A DNA stretch of 64,000 nucleotides. It comes from Stercorarius parasiticus. Its lineage: Eukaryota; Chordata; Aves; Charadriiformes; Stercorariidae. The notes beneath the pieces were generated by a model, which was not told where the DNA came from, searched no databases, and was given only the letters and a program-made list of their open reading frames with translations. A program made the translations under genes and the position numbers. Below, in pieces: positions 9,131 through 19,920 of the stretch; the stretch's first letter is position 1, and each line of letters opens with the position of its first letter. The stretch is from contig VWZL01002568.1 in the NCBI GenBank assembly GCA_013396915.1, positions 203,294 to 267,293 of the forward strand, read 5' to 3'.

Positions 9131-11812
9131 GGAAACCATGTTATATATAAACAAAAATTCAAACTATTTGGGGATCTCACAAGGGTTTAAAAAATATTCC
9201 AAAGTGTATGCACTTATAAGCAATGACACGCTGGACGAATAAAAGTAGGTAAGCTCCAATTCAAAATAGCTGAAAATGGAAGGTGGGTAAGTTAATTTTA
9301 AAAACGATTAAATTCTAACACTAAGGCTGGATGAACTCATGCTCTGGTGCAATGCCATGTTATGCTTTTTATATATTTTAGGCAAAAGGGGAAAAAAATG
9401 TGGAGTTAACAAGTCTTGGTCCTCCTAGTATTCTTGATAGGTTATCTTGCTCTTCTCTCCTTTTCTTGCAAACCATCCTTGGCTGATTCTTGGCCTCCAT
9501 AGTTTAACTAAACCAAATTTTGCATAGGAGAAATTAAAAAAAAAAATAGTTGATTATTATACTACTACTAATAAAAAAGACTTAGGGAGGACAGGTTGTT
9601 TTGTTTTTTTAAACAATAAGTCATTACAGTTTCTAAAGTAGTTAAATTGGCTGTTTTAACCTTTCACCTTTGCTTAATAATTACCTATGCAATTAAAGGT
9701 ATGCTTTTAATAAGAAAGGAAAGCAAGACCAACCGTATATAAGCACTTTTAAAGACCAGCACACATATATTAGCTAGTCTATTTTTGTTCTTCCTCAAAA
9801 GAGCGGAGAAAATTTTCCTTTTCATTCATTTTGTGTTCGAGTTTGGAGAAACTCCATGCCTTTTGAAAGTATTAATTGTTCTGTGAATAAATGGGAAGTA
9901 ACCTTGTGTAAAAACTTTTCCAGCTTTTCACTGCTATTTTTACAAAAGGATTGTCTCTTTCTTTCTATAAGGAAGTTGTTTAGTTTCTTGTAGTTTTTTG
10001 TTGTTTTTTTTTTTTTTTAAATAATTCCTCACTGTCTCTCTTCTGAGCACCCTACCTGGATGTTCTGCTGGTCAACTTGACCCCGGTAGTCCTATGGTTC
10101 TAACCCTTATCCTTGTGGCTGAGGGCTCACTGCTGCTTTTATGGAAATTAATGCTAAACCTGTAGAGCCTTCCCTGCTATACAGTCAGATCTTAAATTAT
10201 CTGCCTCTGCAGTGCTTTAAATTTCTTCGGGTCCAGGACTTAATACATCATATTTCACCGGAACACCTTAAAGAAGGTGGGGGCAGTAAATCAGATCTGC
10301 CCCGGCTCAGCCCTTGGCGGGAGGGACTGGGCTCTCCGGAGGTTGCACTTAAGGAGTTTATTTTCAAGTGGATTGGATGCACAAGGCGGTGGATTTCATA
10401 TGGCAGGCTCTTAAATCTCACGGCTTCCCCTGCTTTTAGTTCCTGTTTGTGGCACTGGAAGCTTCAATACATATTGCAGATTTTCCAAAATGAACTCTTG
10501 ATTGTCCGGAGACTTGGGAATCTGATTTGTGATCACCGACAATGACGGCCTTTCCTCCTCCAGACAGCATATTTGGAGAGAGCAAGTACCTGTAGCAAGG
10601 TTTATCTCAAATGCTCACTGGATATCTGGTTTAACAGATGGACTGCAGTGAGCGTACACAAAGCTGGTGCCAACTCCCAGTCAGCAAAGTGTGTCAGGGA
10701 TAAGGATATTGTCAAGAGGTTAAGGAAAAATAACTTTCTCCCGCATCAAAAATGCCCAGGGCCACCAAACCAAATAAGCCTAAAAACCCTACCACTTTGA
10801 TTTTTGCCAAGTGATTTGCTGCATAATTAAATAAAATGACATATGAGATTTTCAGAAGGAGCAGAAATGCATTTTCATATTGAAATTATTTTGATTAAAT
10901 ATTTTACCTTTAAGTCAAGATGAAATGTGCTCCTTTTTCTTGGCCTGGCTGGCGTGTCTTTTGAATAACCTACTAGAATTGGAAGGTAAAACAGAGATAT
11001 TTAAAGTACTGCAAAGAGGTGTGGCGAAGATCTTTCTTTTGCCTGAGATCTGGCAAAGGTGGAGCTTCTTACAGAGGCTTTTCCGATTATATTTTGTTTG
11101 ATTGGTGATTTTGAAAGTGCCGGATGTGACTTCTGCTGCATTCCTGGGGAAACAGCGCAGAGCCTAACGGAGTGAAACATCACAGGGACTATTTGCGTTT
11201 CTCTGTATTTTAAGATCTTGCAGAGTTAATGGAATGCCACTAAAGCATCTCTCTGCATTTCCTATTTGCATAGTAGAGCGTTGTTGTAACATATCCCGCT
11301 GTTGTCTTTTATTTTAAAGGTTCTTTGGAAACTCAAAGATGTCTTTTTTCCTTTTTCTTCCCCCCCCACCCCGGTTTATCTTCTGTAGCAGGACAGAATA
11401 AAAGCTGAAGCTGAAAAATATGAAGGGAATGGGAGGAAAAGCAGTTTTTCTTATTGTGATATCTTTCTGCAGTAGAAGTGCTGGGACCTGGCCATAATTT
11501 TGTCAGAGTTCATCTGCAGAAGAAAATATGAAGCATTTACTCGATTTCAACATGTGTGCAAACTTAAGCCTCAGATATGTTGGCTCTACGTTTTGACATT
11601 TTCTGACACAAGATATTCAACAATCCTCCTCGGGTGTTCGCATCAACTCTTTACACGATGAACTTCCAAGGAGGCTTATTTTAAAGCCTATCTGTGTTTT
11701 AAAATAAACAAAAGCTAGCTCTACTTGCCAAAGCAAGTGTGGGAATACAAACTATCTAATACCAGCAAGAAGTTCTAGAAGGTTCTCACCATGCTATTTG
11801 GTTTTGTGGGGG
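9131..11812. other. Noncoding region, about 2.7 kb
   Basis: No supported gene. A 134-codon frame on + (10141-10545) is the longest frame outside repeats but shows no family resemblance. It sits in a stretch (about 10030-10920) that is less AT-rich than its surroundings and could be conserved noncoding DNA. A T15 run lies at 10004-10018. Confidence 0.5.
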
Positions 11813-11931
11813 TTCCTTTTTTTTTTTCCTTTTTTTTTTCCTTTTTTTCTCCCTTTTTCTCTTTTTTCTTTTTTTTCTCTCTTCCCCTCTTTTCCCCTCT
11901 TTTTTTTTTTTTTTTTCCTCTCCTCTCCCCC
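11813..11931 (+). repeat. Pure polypyrimidine tract (119 nt)
   Basis: All 119 bases on the + strand are C or T, so the minus strand is pure purine. The left half has mirror-symmetric T-run/CC/T-run units and the right half is CT-rich. Long homopurine-homopyrimidine mirror repeats can form intramolecular triplex (H-DNA) under superhelical stress. Open frames crossing it on both strands (poly-Phe/Ser one way, poly-Lys/Glu/Arg the other) are low-complexity artefacts. Confidence 0.95.
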
Positions 11932-12158
11932 ATATCCCAAAGTTTCCTGGGTGCTTGTCCCCAGAGAGCCTCCCACAACTCAGCATTGCATTCGAACTGG
12001 CAGGGAGGGTTCCTGAAACCTGTGATGGCAGTTCCATGTCGGCTGTGATGGACAGTAGCTCTATATTTTCACGCTCCCACCCTAAATTTCTTGCAGTTGC
12101 CCATAAAAAGGACTGGAAGACTTAGGATCCATCCAAAAGGGACTCAGAGTTTAGGTAT

Positions 12159-12678
12159 GTGCACCTCGAGTGCTGTGTCCAGTTTTGGGCCCCTCACCAC
12201 AAAAAAGACATTTGAGGGGCTGGAGCGTGTCCAGAGAAGGGCAACGGAGCTGGGGAGGGGTCTGGAGCACAAGTCTGGTGAGGAGCGGCTGAGGGAGCTG
12301 GGGGTGTTCAGCCTGGAGAAAAGGAGGCTGAGGGGAGACCTTCTCGCTCTCTCCAGCTCCCTGAAAGGAGGGGGTAGCCAGGGGGAGCTGGTCTCCTCTC
12401 CCAAGGAATAGGCAATGGGACATGCCAGGGGAGGTTTCAGATGGATATTGGGGAAAATTTCTTCCCGGAAAGGGTTGTCAAGTATTGGAAGAGGCTGCCC
12501 AGGGCAGTGGTGGAGTCACCATCCCTGGAGGGATTTAAAAGACGGGTAGAGGTGGTGCTTAGAGTTATGGTTTAGTGACGGTTTTTGTCAGAGGTAGGTT
12601 GATGGTTGGACTCGATGATCTGAAAGGTCCCTTCCAACTGAGGCGATTCTATGATTTTAATCTGATCGTCACTAAACC
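12159..12678 (+). mobile_element. CR1 LINE copy with an extra 3' tail
   Basis: Forward CR1 copy. It enters within ORF2 (GCACCTCGAGTGCTGTGTCC), and its frame includes [20 protein letters not shown] and [20 protein letters not shown], typical of the CR1 ORF2 C-terminus. It runs through GGTTGATGGTTGGACTCGATGATCTGAAAGG and CTTCCAACTGAGGCGATTCTATGAT at about 12654. The last roughly 24 bases (to 12678) are not normal CR1 but recur, reverse-complemented, in the copy at 18113-18292. Bases 12569-12580 and 12667-12678 are a perfect 12-base inverted repeat. ORF2 is truncated at 12411 by a stop. Confidence 0.92.
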
Positions 12679-15490
12679 TCATGAGGTTTTGCCCAATTCT
12701 GGTGGCTTCTAAAATGTGTAGGTACCAAAATACTTAGGTTGCATGAGGCACATCCTGGAAGTGGAGCTGTCAGTAACTGGCTTTAGTGGGTTTCGCATCT
12801 TTGTGTATTTCATCTGTGTGCAGAGCGTTGTTTCATGTACAGGCTTCACCTTGCGACGTGTGATTGGAAAGCACAGCAGAGATGGAGAGTGAGAAGTTAA
12901 TGGTTACCCTGTGTGCTTGGGATCAATTCCCTTCTCACCCGCAGCTCCTCTGTCCCTGAGTACGCCCTAACAATCAAGCTGTAGGTCAGGTTGAAATGGG
13001 GACCATTCCCTCTCTGCTGAAACTGTTGGATTTTATTGAAAATAATTATGGATTTAGTAGAATAGAGACAAGAAGGAAAAAAAAAAACCAACAGTAAAAA
13101 AGAGCACAATAATGAAGCCTAGTGTCTACGTGCATCTTTTAAATAAACTGCCACTAAATAAATTATTGAAATAAGAATTCGAAGATTTGCTTATTGTGCT
13201 GGGCTGTCGGCGTTTCCTTTCTGACACACGTAATTCTTGCCCTTGCCCTGGGTAGGGAAAATGGGCATCTTACAGATTTTTGAGTGCTGCAAAAGAGAGA
13301 AAATGCCAAGGTCAGTTTGGACTTGTACCTCAGTGTGTGTACTAGATACCTAAATGAAAAAGCCCTTCAGTCTTAACATAGGAATAATAACCACTATCTA
13401 TCATAATAAATGTATGCTGATTTTTATTTATTTTTTTTAATGCAGTATAATGAGTTCAAAGGCCTCTAAAAGTACAGCTGATGCTCTCAGATGCTCACCT
13501 TCTGTGGTGGTTGTCCCTTTAACATCTTCAAAAAATGTTTCAATTTAGCACACAAGCTTGTTTTCAGTCCTTTCTATAGCATTGGGATACGTGGGACACT
13601 GAATTCAAGACCTTAATGGGTACATTTCGCATATGTGAGTAGAGCACTTACAATCTAGTAAGTTCTAGCCAAACATATGAAAAAAAAAAATAATGGACCC
13701 TCTTGCCTAAACAGCTTGAATCTTAAATGTTATTGTAAATGAAATATGAAAGATAAAGTACATAGCTGACACTTTCCCGTGCAAATATTAGGCAATTAAA
13801 ATTGTATATATTTTTTTCCTTTGAGATTTTTGAAAGGAAAAAAAAAAAGTAGTAGTTGATAGTAGCTAATGGAAGATATTTTAGGATGAATGTGCTGGGG
13901 GGAAAACAAAGCTTCTATAATGAGTGAGACATAGCCAATGAAACAGTGAAAACCTTTGTTCTGAGATCCACCATGTCTGAAGTTCTTTTATTTCTATCTC
14001 ATTAGCAAATGGAGTACCCATAAAAAAGGCTGGAATAATTCTATGAAATGGGATAAAGTAACAAAGTTCTGTAAAGTTTTCATTGTTCCTGTCTGTTCCG
14101 TCATTGTCTCGCTGGTGTTCTATGTGATTCCAAATCTCTTTGTGATGCTGTGCAGTGACTGGTGTTAAGTGGGGTGGGGGGACGAGAAGCAAATGGCTTA
14201 ATTAACGCCCACAGTAACTCATACTGAGCCTGCAAAAGGAGGAAGCCAAGATGGTTGGTTTTCTCCAAGAGGGGGATAATCTTAAATGCCTTTTTTGTAT
14301 TATTACAACTACGCTTATTAATTTTCTGATGGAATAGATATTTACCTACCTCATTCCAGTATAGTACTCATCACCTGGGTGCATACCAGTGTTTATGACT
14401 CTTCTGTGGTCAGAATTCATCTTCTGCCTGACCGGGGTACTGCAGCTGCACTGATCCAAATAATTAATAGACCCAGTAATTTTAAAAATATACCCACATT
14501 TTACTGACAGTGTCTAGAAAATATGAAAAAATACTTTAGGTTAATCAAACTGATGATGCTTTGTTTGCCAGGAAAAAATATGTGATTAAGATGGCACAAA
14601 GCAAATTTTTCTAAGTGTAAAATGACTTATTTAATGTGTTGACGGCAAATATCTGAACCTAACTCAGCAGGAACAATATTAAATTGTACTAGTGATCGGT
14701 TCTCAGTCTGCTTAATATTGAATTGTCTAATGAGAATCGTAAATAGAGGGTATGAGCTTGAATGGGATTGTGGCTGCCAGGCTCTATGGCCAGAAACTGA
14801 ATTTCCAAACAAGCTGTGCAAAAGCAGTGTCTCCCACGAAGCTGCATAATTAACAATAGGTGTGAGTGACCTCTATTTTCCCCTTTTGTTATTTAAATTT
14901 TGTTCTTAATCAGTACTTGGGTCTCTCTTCTATGCAACTCTTCATTGGGCTATGCTCTTCTGTTCTGGTGTTACCTGACGTTGCTGGCGTGAGCGTGCTA
15001 CAGGCAGCACTTGGCTGCAGCGGCCTTTGTCTGATAGTTGGGAATAAAGGCTGGGTTCCTCTGTGATTCCTTATGTGCATCCTTGTAATCTCCACAAATT
15101 TCCGAACTGCCTTGCTCTTGCATCTTTAAATCATCTTTCTAGTATTTACAGTACAGCTTTCATACAGAAAACTACATTATAGACATTTTGTGGTAATAAA
15201 AAGGGGACTTTAAATCCCCTTTTACCCATTCAAAAAAATGGTATGAATATCTATATCTATATTTATCTCCTTGGTTTGCTTTGCTTCTTGTCTGTATGTA
15301 TGACGCTGTTATTAGAAGGTTCTCTATGTAAATACAATAGGGTTCAATAAAGTCCGCTGAAAAGTTGGCCTTTTAAGCAAACAAAAAACTGTGAGCAACC
15401 ATCAAAACTGGCTGAAGTTATATTATATTTATATGTTATTAGACTAAAATTTACGAGAAGATGAGATAAATACTGCTTAGATCATTCAAA
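12679..15490. other. Noncoding region, about 2.8 kb
   Basis: No supported gene. AT-rich, with short A-runs near 13077-13087, 13680-13690 and 13839-13849. Open frames such as 13881-14192 (-) lack any recognisable domain or splice context. Confidence 0.55.
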
Positions 15491-15690
15491 AGAATCATAG
15501 AATCATAGAATTGTTAGGGTTGGAAGGGACCTTAAAGATCATCTAGTTCCAACCCACCTGCCACGGGCAGGGACACCTCCCACTAGATCAGGTTGCTCAG
15601 AGCCCCATCCAGCCTGGCCTTCCAAACTTCCAGGGATGGGGCTTCCACCACCTCTCTGGGCAACCTGGGCCAGTGTCTCACCACCCTCAT

Positions 15691-15691
15691 N
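15691..15691. other. Undetermined base marking a gap in CR1
   Basis: The N lies between CR1 3' UTR sequence (CACCACCCTCAT) and ORF2 sequence (AATCACCTCCCTCGGCCTGC). In the intact copy at 8090-8843 these points are about 350 bases apart. A collapsed or unsized gap is the best reading. Confidence 0.8.
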
Positions 15692-15862
15692 AATCACCTC
15701 CCTCGGCCTGCTGGCCACGCTTCTCCTGATGCAGCCCAGGATACGATTGGCTTTCTGGGCTGCAAGTGCACACTGACGGCTCATGTTGAGCCTCTCGTCC
15801 ACCAGCACCCTCACGTCCTTTTCTTCAGGGCTGCTCTCAAGCCAGTCACTGCCCAGCCTATA

Positions 15863-16063
15863 TCAGTGCTTGGGATTGCCCCGACCCAGATGGAGGACCT
15901 TGCACTTGGTCTTGTTGAGCTTCATGAGGTTGGCCTGAGCCCACCTCTCCAGCTTGCCAAGGTCCCTCTGGATGGCATCCCTTCCCTCCAGCGTGTCAGC
16001 CTCCCCACACAGCTTGGTGTCGTCGGCAAACTTGCTGAGGGTGCACTCTATGCCACTGTCCAT
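15863..16063 (-). pseudogene. CR1 reverse transcriptase C-terminal fragment
   Basis: A 66-codon fragment beginning [27 protein letters not shown] (residues 12-18) contains the two aspartates of the reverse-transcriptase catalytic motif, preserved here, followed by a helix-rich stretch ([20 protein letters not shown]) and the KCKVLHLG segment typical of non-LTR elements. Known role: target-primed reverse transcription of the LINE RNA. The N-terminal endonuclease and the fingers/palm start are absent, so the fragment is inert. It belongs to the same insertion as 15491-16071. Confidence 0.88.
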
Positions 16064-16071
16064 GTCGCTGA

Positions 16072-18112
16072 CAAAAGAGTATTTGACTAGTTAGGCCTAC
16101 TTAGGTTTCATTTGTTTGAACAGAAGTTAGGGTAATTTATGACTAATTTTCAGGAGCTGCTAAGGAATTTGTAACTTTAACCCCTTTACTGGTAGATTTG
16201 TATGCAGCTTTAGTACGGCAGTGGTGTTTTGTTTACTGTCCTGTTTTCTTTATTGAGCAGAATTGCAAAAGCGAGGATTTTTCTCAGGAACTTATTCAGT
16301 TCTTATGACAGTGGCTAGGGGTTTTTTGTTCATTTTAAAGGAATTTCTGAATTTAACTTTCTTCTTCTCAGTTTCTGAAGCTGAGCCATGCTTTGGTACC
16401 GGGTTCAGAGTGCTTAATTACCTGTGTTAACTGATAGGAGAAAGTAATGCAGGAAGACATACTGTCCTTCAGTTCCTGCAGAGCCCATCCTCGCACTTCC
16501 CTCATTGAATTCATCTCCATCATGTCGGAGCATCGGGGTCTCAAACCCGTTCCTTGACCCAGTCTGTCAGTCTGGGGAGAAGCGTCCCACGAGGGAACCT
16601 TGATTTCTCTGGCTTTAGTGACTTGAAAAAGCCACCAGGCAAATAACCTTATTCTCTGCCACATTATGAAGCTGTGGACATAGACTCAAATCACTCCGAA
16701 GCAGGCTAATAGAGATGTTGGGAACTGATTTGTTTGGAGAGTTTAGATACAAATATGTGGCTTAATCAAGTCTTTTGCTTTTATTTTTTTCAAATCTGTG
16801 CAACAAAAATGTGTTTCCATTTGCGTCTATGCAATTGCTGTGGAAGGACAAAGCCAAGTCCATTAACTTTTAATTTGCTCTCTAAAGTTGGAAATAGTAA
16901 ACCCCGGTTTTCTACTCAAAAATACTTTAGCTCAAACTGATCGTCTCACTGAAACCTGGACCTGGAATTCTTTCTCAGACTGATTTCATTCTTTATTGAT
17001 ACTTTCTTATTCATTTTTATTTTTTATTTTATTTATTTGGTATTCAGTTCTCTTCGTTGTATATGATCCAAGTTAATTTTCTGTAAATGTTCTTGCACTA
17101 CAGAGCTGTGATAGACATATTGATATGTACATCGACATGGTGGCCTGGTGATTGATAGAGAGATATCCTACTGACTTCCACCTTCGGATTTTTTTTCAAA
17201 GAAGTTCGGATTGTCTTTTTGACAACTGATACCTTTCTAGTCCTTACCAGTACAAAACCGCTGCATGTGGTGGGGACTCTGCTGATCTGTACTTACAGAG
17301 GAAGAATCAAATATGGTTCTTTAAGTTGCTTTTTCTGCTGATACGGTCTTCTCCATTTACAGTATTATTTAACATATTTTTGCATCTTGCCAGTACAATT
17401 ATTTAAACTGTTAGTGATTCTTTCTAACTTCAAAACTGCTCTAGTTTTGTGATCGTGGCCATCAATTCATTTCCAGTAAAAAAAAAAATCACTAATTAAA
17501 TTGTCCTGAAGTTTCTTAAGCCACATTTAGTGTGAGCGTACTCCTTTGTTCTGTCATATAAATATATATTTGTGGACGGTTTAGACTCACTTTGATTGTG
17601 GTTTTTTTGTACCTGAGATAGTTCTGTATTGAAATATCTCAAAATGTGCTACGTGTAACTTATTCAGGACACTTAAATATTGATAACATAAGAAAATCAT
17701 GGAACTATATGAATAATCATGGCATAGAATATGCAGCGTGTTGCATTTCAACACAGTTCAGTTGTGGGGCAATTTCTGCAGTTTCGCTTGTAGTTTTAAT
17801 TAAATAAAAACTAATTAATAGTTTCAATGTAGTTTATTTAAACTAATGTAGTTTAACATAACAGTTGAGTTTATCTTGGTAACAAATTTGAATCAAAGTG
17901 GCCAACAAAAGGAGGCACTTTGGTTTCCTTCAGGAAGAAAGAAAAATGACTTCATAGATTAACAATTAGGGCATTCATTCCTTATGAGACATTTCCAAGT
18001 GAATTTAACCCCAGAAAACACATTTCATTTTTGAGCTCTAGATTTTGATAAATGGTTGTCCTACAAATCAGTTGGAGGAAATAATTTGATGATGAAGGCA
18101 AAGAATGCACGT
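16072..18112. other. Noncoding region, about 2 kb
   Basis: No supported gene. AT-rich (T-rich near 17000-17040, A-rich near 17478). Short frames at 16368-16664 (-) and 16734-16940 (+) show no family features. Confidence 0.55.
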
Positions 18113-18292
18113 ATCATAGAATCCTAGAATTGCCTCAGTTTAGTGACGATCAGATTAAAATCATAGAATCGCCTCAGTTGGAAGGGACCTTTCAGATCAT
18201 CGAGTCCCACCATCAACCTAACTCTGACGAAAACCATCACTAAACCATATCTCTAAGCACTGGGTCTACCCGGCTTTTAAATACCTTCAGGG
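18113..18292 (-). mobile_element. CR1 LINE 3' fragment with doubled 3' terminus
   Basis: Minus-strand CR1 3' end of the 'ggttgatggttggact' type. In element sense it reads through GGACTCGATGATCTGAAAGG and CTTCCAACTGAGGCGATTCTATGAT. It continues into a roughly 20-base tail (TTTAATCTGATCGTCACTAA) and then into a second terminus-like piece (CTGAGGCAATTCTAGGATTC). The first terminus plus tail is identical to the copy at 12608-12677. The 5' truncation is at about 18292. No coding capacity. Confidence 0.9.
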
Positions 18293-19640
18293 CGTGCTGG
18301 ATGTGAGGTGGAAGAGATTCATAGGTGCAAAATAACGTTTATGAAAATGCTGATCTTACTGGTACCTAACACTCTTTCACAATTAACTCTATTGATCCAC
18401 CATCTTCCTCCTAGAAACCTTCTGGGTACCACAGTGTTGTGAAACCCCTGGTGATGAGCCAGTCAGCGTGCCCTTTTAATCACAATTAAACAGACATGCA
18501 GGGTATGCATACGATTGTTGGAGATGGATTTCAGCTTCTGATGGGAGACAGCCCGTTGTTCAGTCTGCTCATCAAGGACTGGTGTTTCGTGGACATGGGT
18601 TGGTCTCATAATCAAATCTTGTTTTCACAAGCATTGTGGTTTAGTACATATGTAGCAGTTATTTGTGGTAGACAGTGATGTATTTATCACTTTCACATTG
18701 CTTCATATTGAATTTGTAGGTGCATGGCTTCGCCCTTATTAAAAGCTTCAGAAGAAACACAAAGCTGCTCAGTGCGTGCGTGCTAAATTTGTTGGTATTA
18801 GAAATGCCTGGCATGATAAATTATTGAATATATTTGTCTGGATTGACTTTTCAGGGCTTACTAGTAAAATGGAATACTTTTTACATGAAAGTGGCTTCAC
18901 ACTACGAAGGTTTTGAAGGCATTCTGTATGCACAAAGTACGTGATATAATCTACTTAAATCCTGCCTATTTAATTTGAACTGTAAAGTCAAGTATTAGTC
19001 TGGTCTTCTGCATTAGCATGTCTGGGACTCCATCTGCATTAGCATATCGTAAAGCTACTATTTTGCATATAATTCAGCTTCGTATGGGTTCATTCAAGAC
19101 AAAACCAATTTATACTTATGGCTTATTCTTTAAGTGCTGCCTCTTCATGTTGATAATTCTTACAGTGATGCTTCTGAGACTCATAAAGGTGACTTGTCTC
19201 TGCAAATACTACCATTTGGTGCTCTAAAGCTCCAGTTGGGGTTACTGGAGTTGTGTGCTTGGACGGCTCTTTTAGACACATTAGAAAAAAAAAGTAGTTT
19301 TACATAAGATTTTTGGTCAGCTGGGAGTTACTCTTTTAGAAATACTTCTTTAAAAATACAGGAATTACTGGCAGCAATTTGCTAGAATCAGCTGTCATAT
19401 GATTCTCTGATTTTGTAAATATTATATTAGCAAAGCACAGTTGTATCCTGATTGGGTGGTGTGGGAATGGTAACTGAGTGATCAGAATAAAGCGTATGGT
19501 AAAGTCCCCATCCCCAGCACTAATTATCTGCATGTGGAACACATAGGTCTAAATATTGTGAGGGGGATAAAAGTCTACATTTGACTTCCCAGGTAGGAGC
19601 TGCACACCTCAGTAACCAACTCAGCTGTGATTTCACAGTT
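18293..19640. other. Noncoding region, about 1.3 kb
   Basis: No supported gene. Small frames at 18496-18678 and 19018-19227 (+) have no recognisable features. Confidence 0.55.
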
Positions 19641-19920
19641 CTTTTCAGTGGTGCCCAGTGACAGGACAAGGGGCAACGGGCACAAACTTGACCATAGGAA
19701 GTTCCACCTCAACATGAGGAGGAACTTCTTTCCTGTGAGGGTGGCAGAGCCCTGGCACAGGCTGCCCAGAAAGGTGGTGGAGTCTCCATCTCTGGAGATG
19801 TTCCAAACCCGCCTGGACGCATTCCTGTGCCACCTGCCCTGGGTGACCCTGCTTTGGCAGGGAGTTGGACTGGGTGATCTCCAGAGGTCTCTTCCAACCC
19901 CTTTCATTCTGTGATTCCAT
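19641..19920 (+). mobile_element. CR1 LINE 3' fragment (GATCTCCAGAGG type)
   Basis: Forward CR1 copy covering the last part of ORF2 (frame [20 protein letters not shown], then [20 protein letters not shown]) and the short 3' UTR. The 3'-end type has GGGTGATCTCCAGAGGTCTC and ends ATTCTGTGATTCC. It is a near twin of 58846-59120 and is truncated at almost the same element position. It is one of the better preserved reading frames in the window (no stop through the ORF2 tail) but lacks all catalytic domains. Confidence 0.94.

Larger units (their letters stand above)
15491..16071 (-). mobile_element. CR1 LINE copy with an internal gap and RT remnant
   Basis: Minus-strand CR1. From its 3' end there are two ATTCTATG octamers, the AAGGTCCCTTCCAACC motif, the conserved 3' block and the start of the 3' UTR. 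At 15691 an N joins this to ORF2 sequence that normally lies several hundred bases further upstream in the element ([20 protein letters not shown] coding). The copy then extends into the reverse transcriptase end. It stops at about 16071 within the segment coding for the FADDTKL region. The sequence CAAAAGA occurs at both edges, but CR1 usually leaves no clear target duplication. Confidence 0.93.

Noticed and set aside
11786..12048. Lys/Glu/Arg-rich and Phe/Ser-rich open frames on both strands
   Set aside because: They are produced by the polypyrimidine tract at 11813-11931. Low complexity, no other support.
15485..16078. CAAAAGA at both edges of the CR1 copy as a target-site duplication
   Set aside because: Seven bases in AT-rich DNA can match by chance, and CR1 insertions usually lack clear target duplications.
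15593..16090. 165-codon plus-strand open frame
   Set aside because: It is antisense to the CR1 copy at 15491-16071 and crosses the gap N. The sense strand carries the recognisable ORF2.
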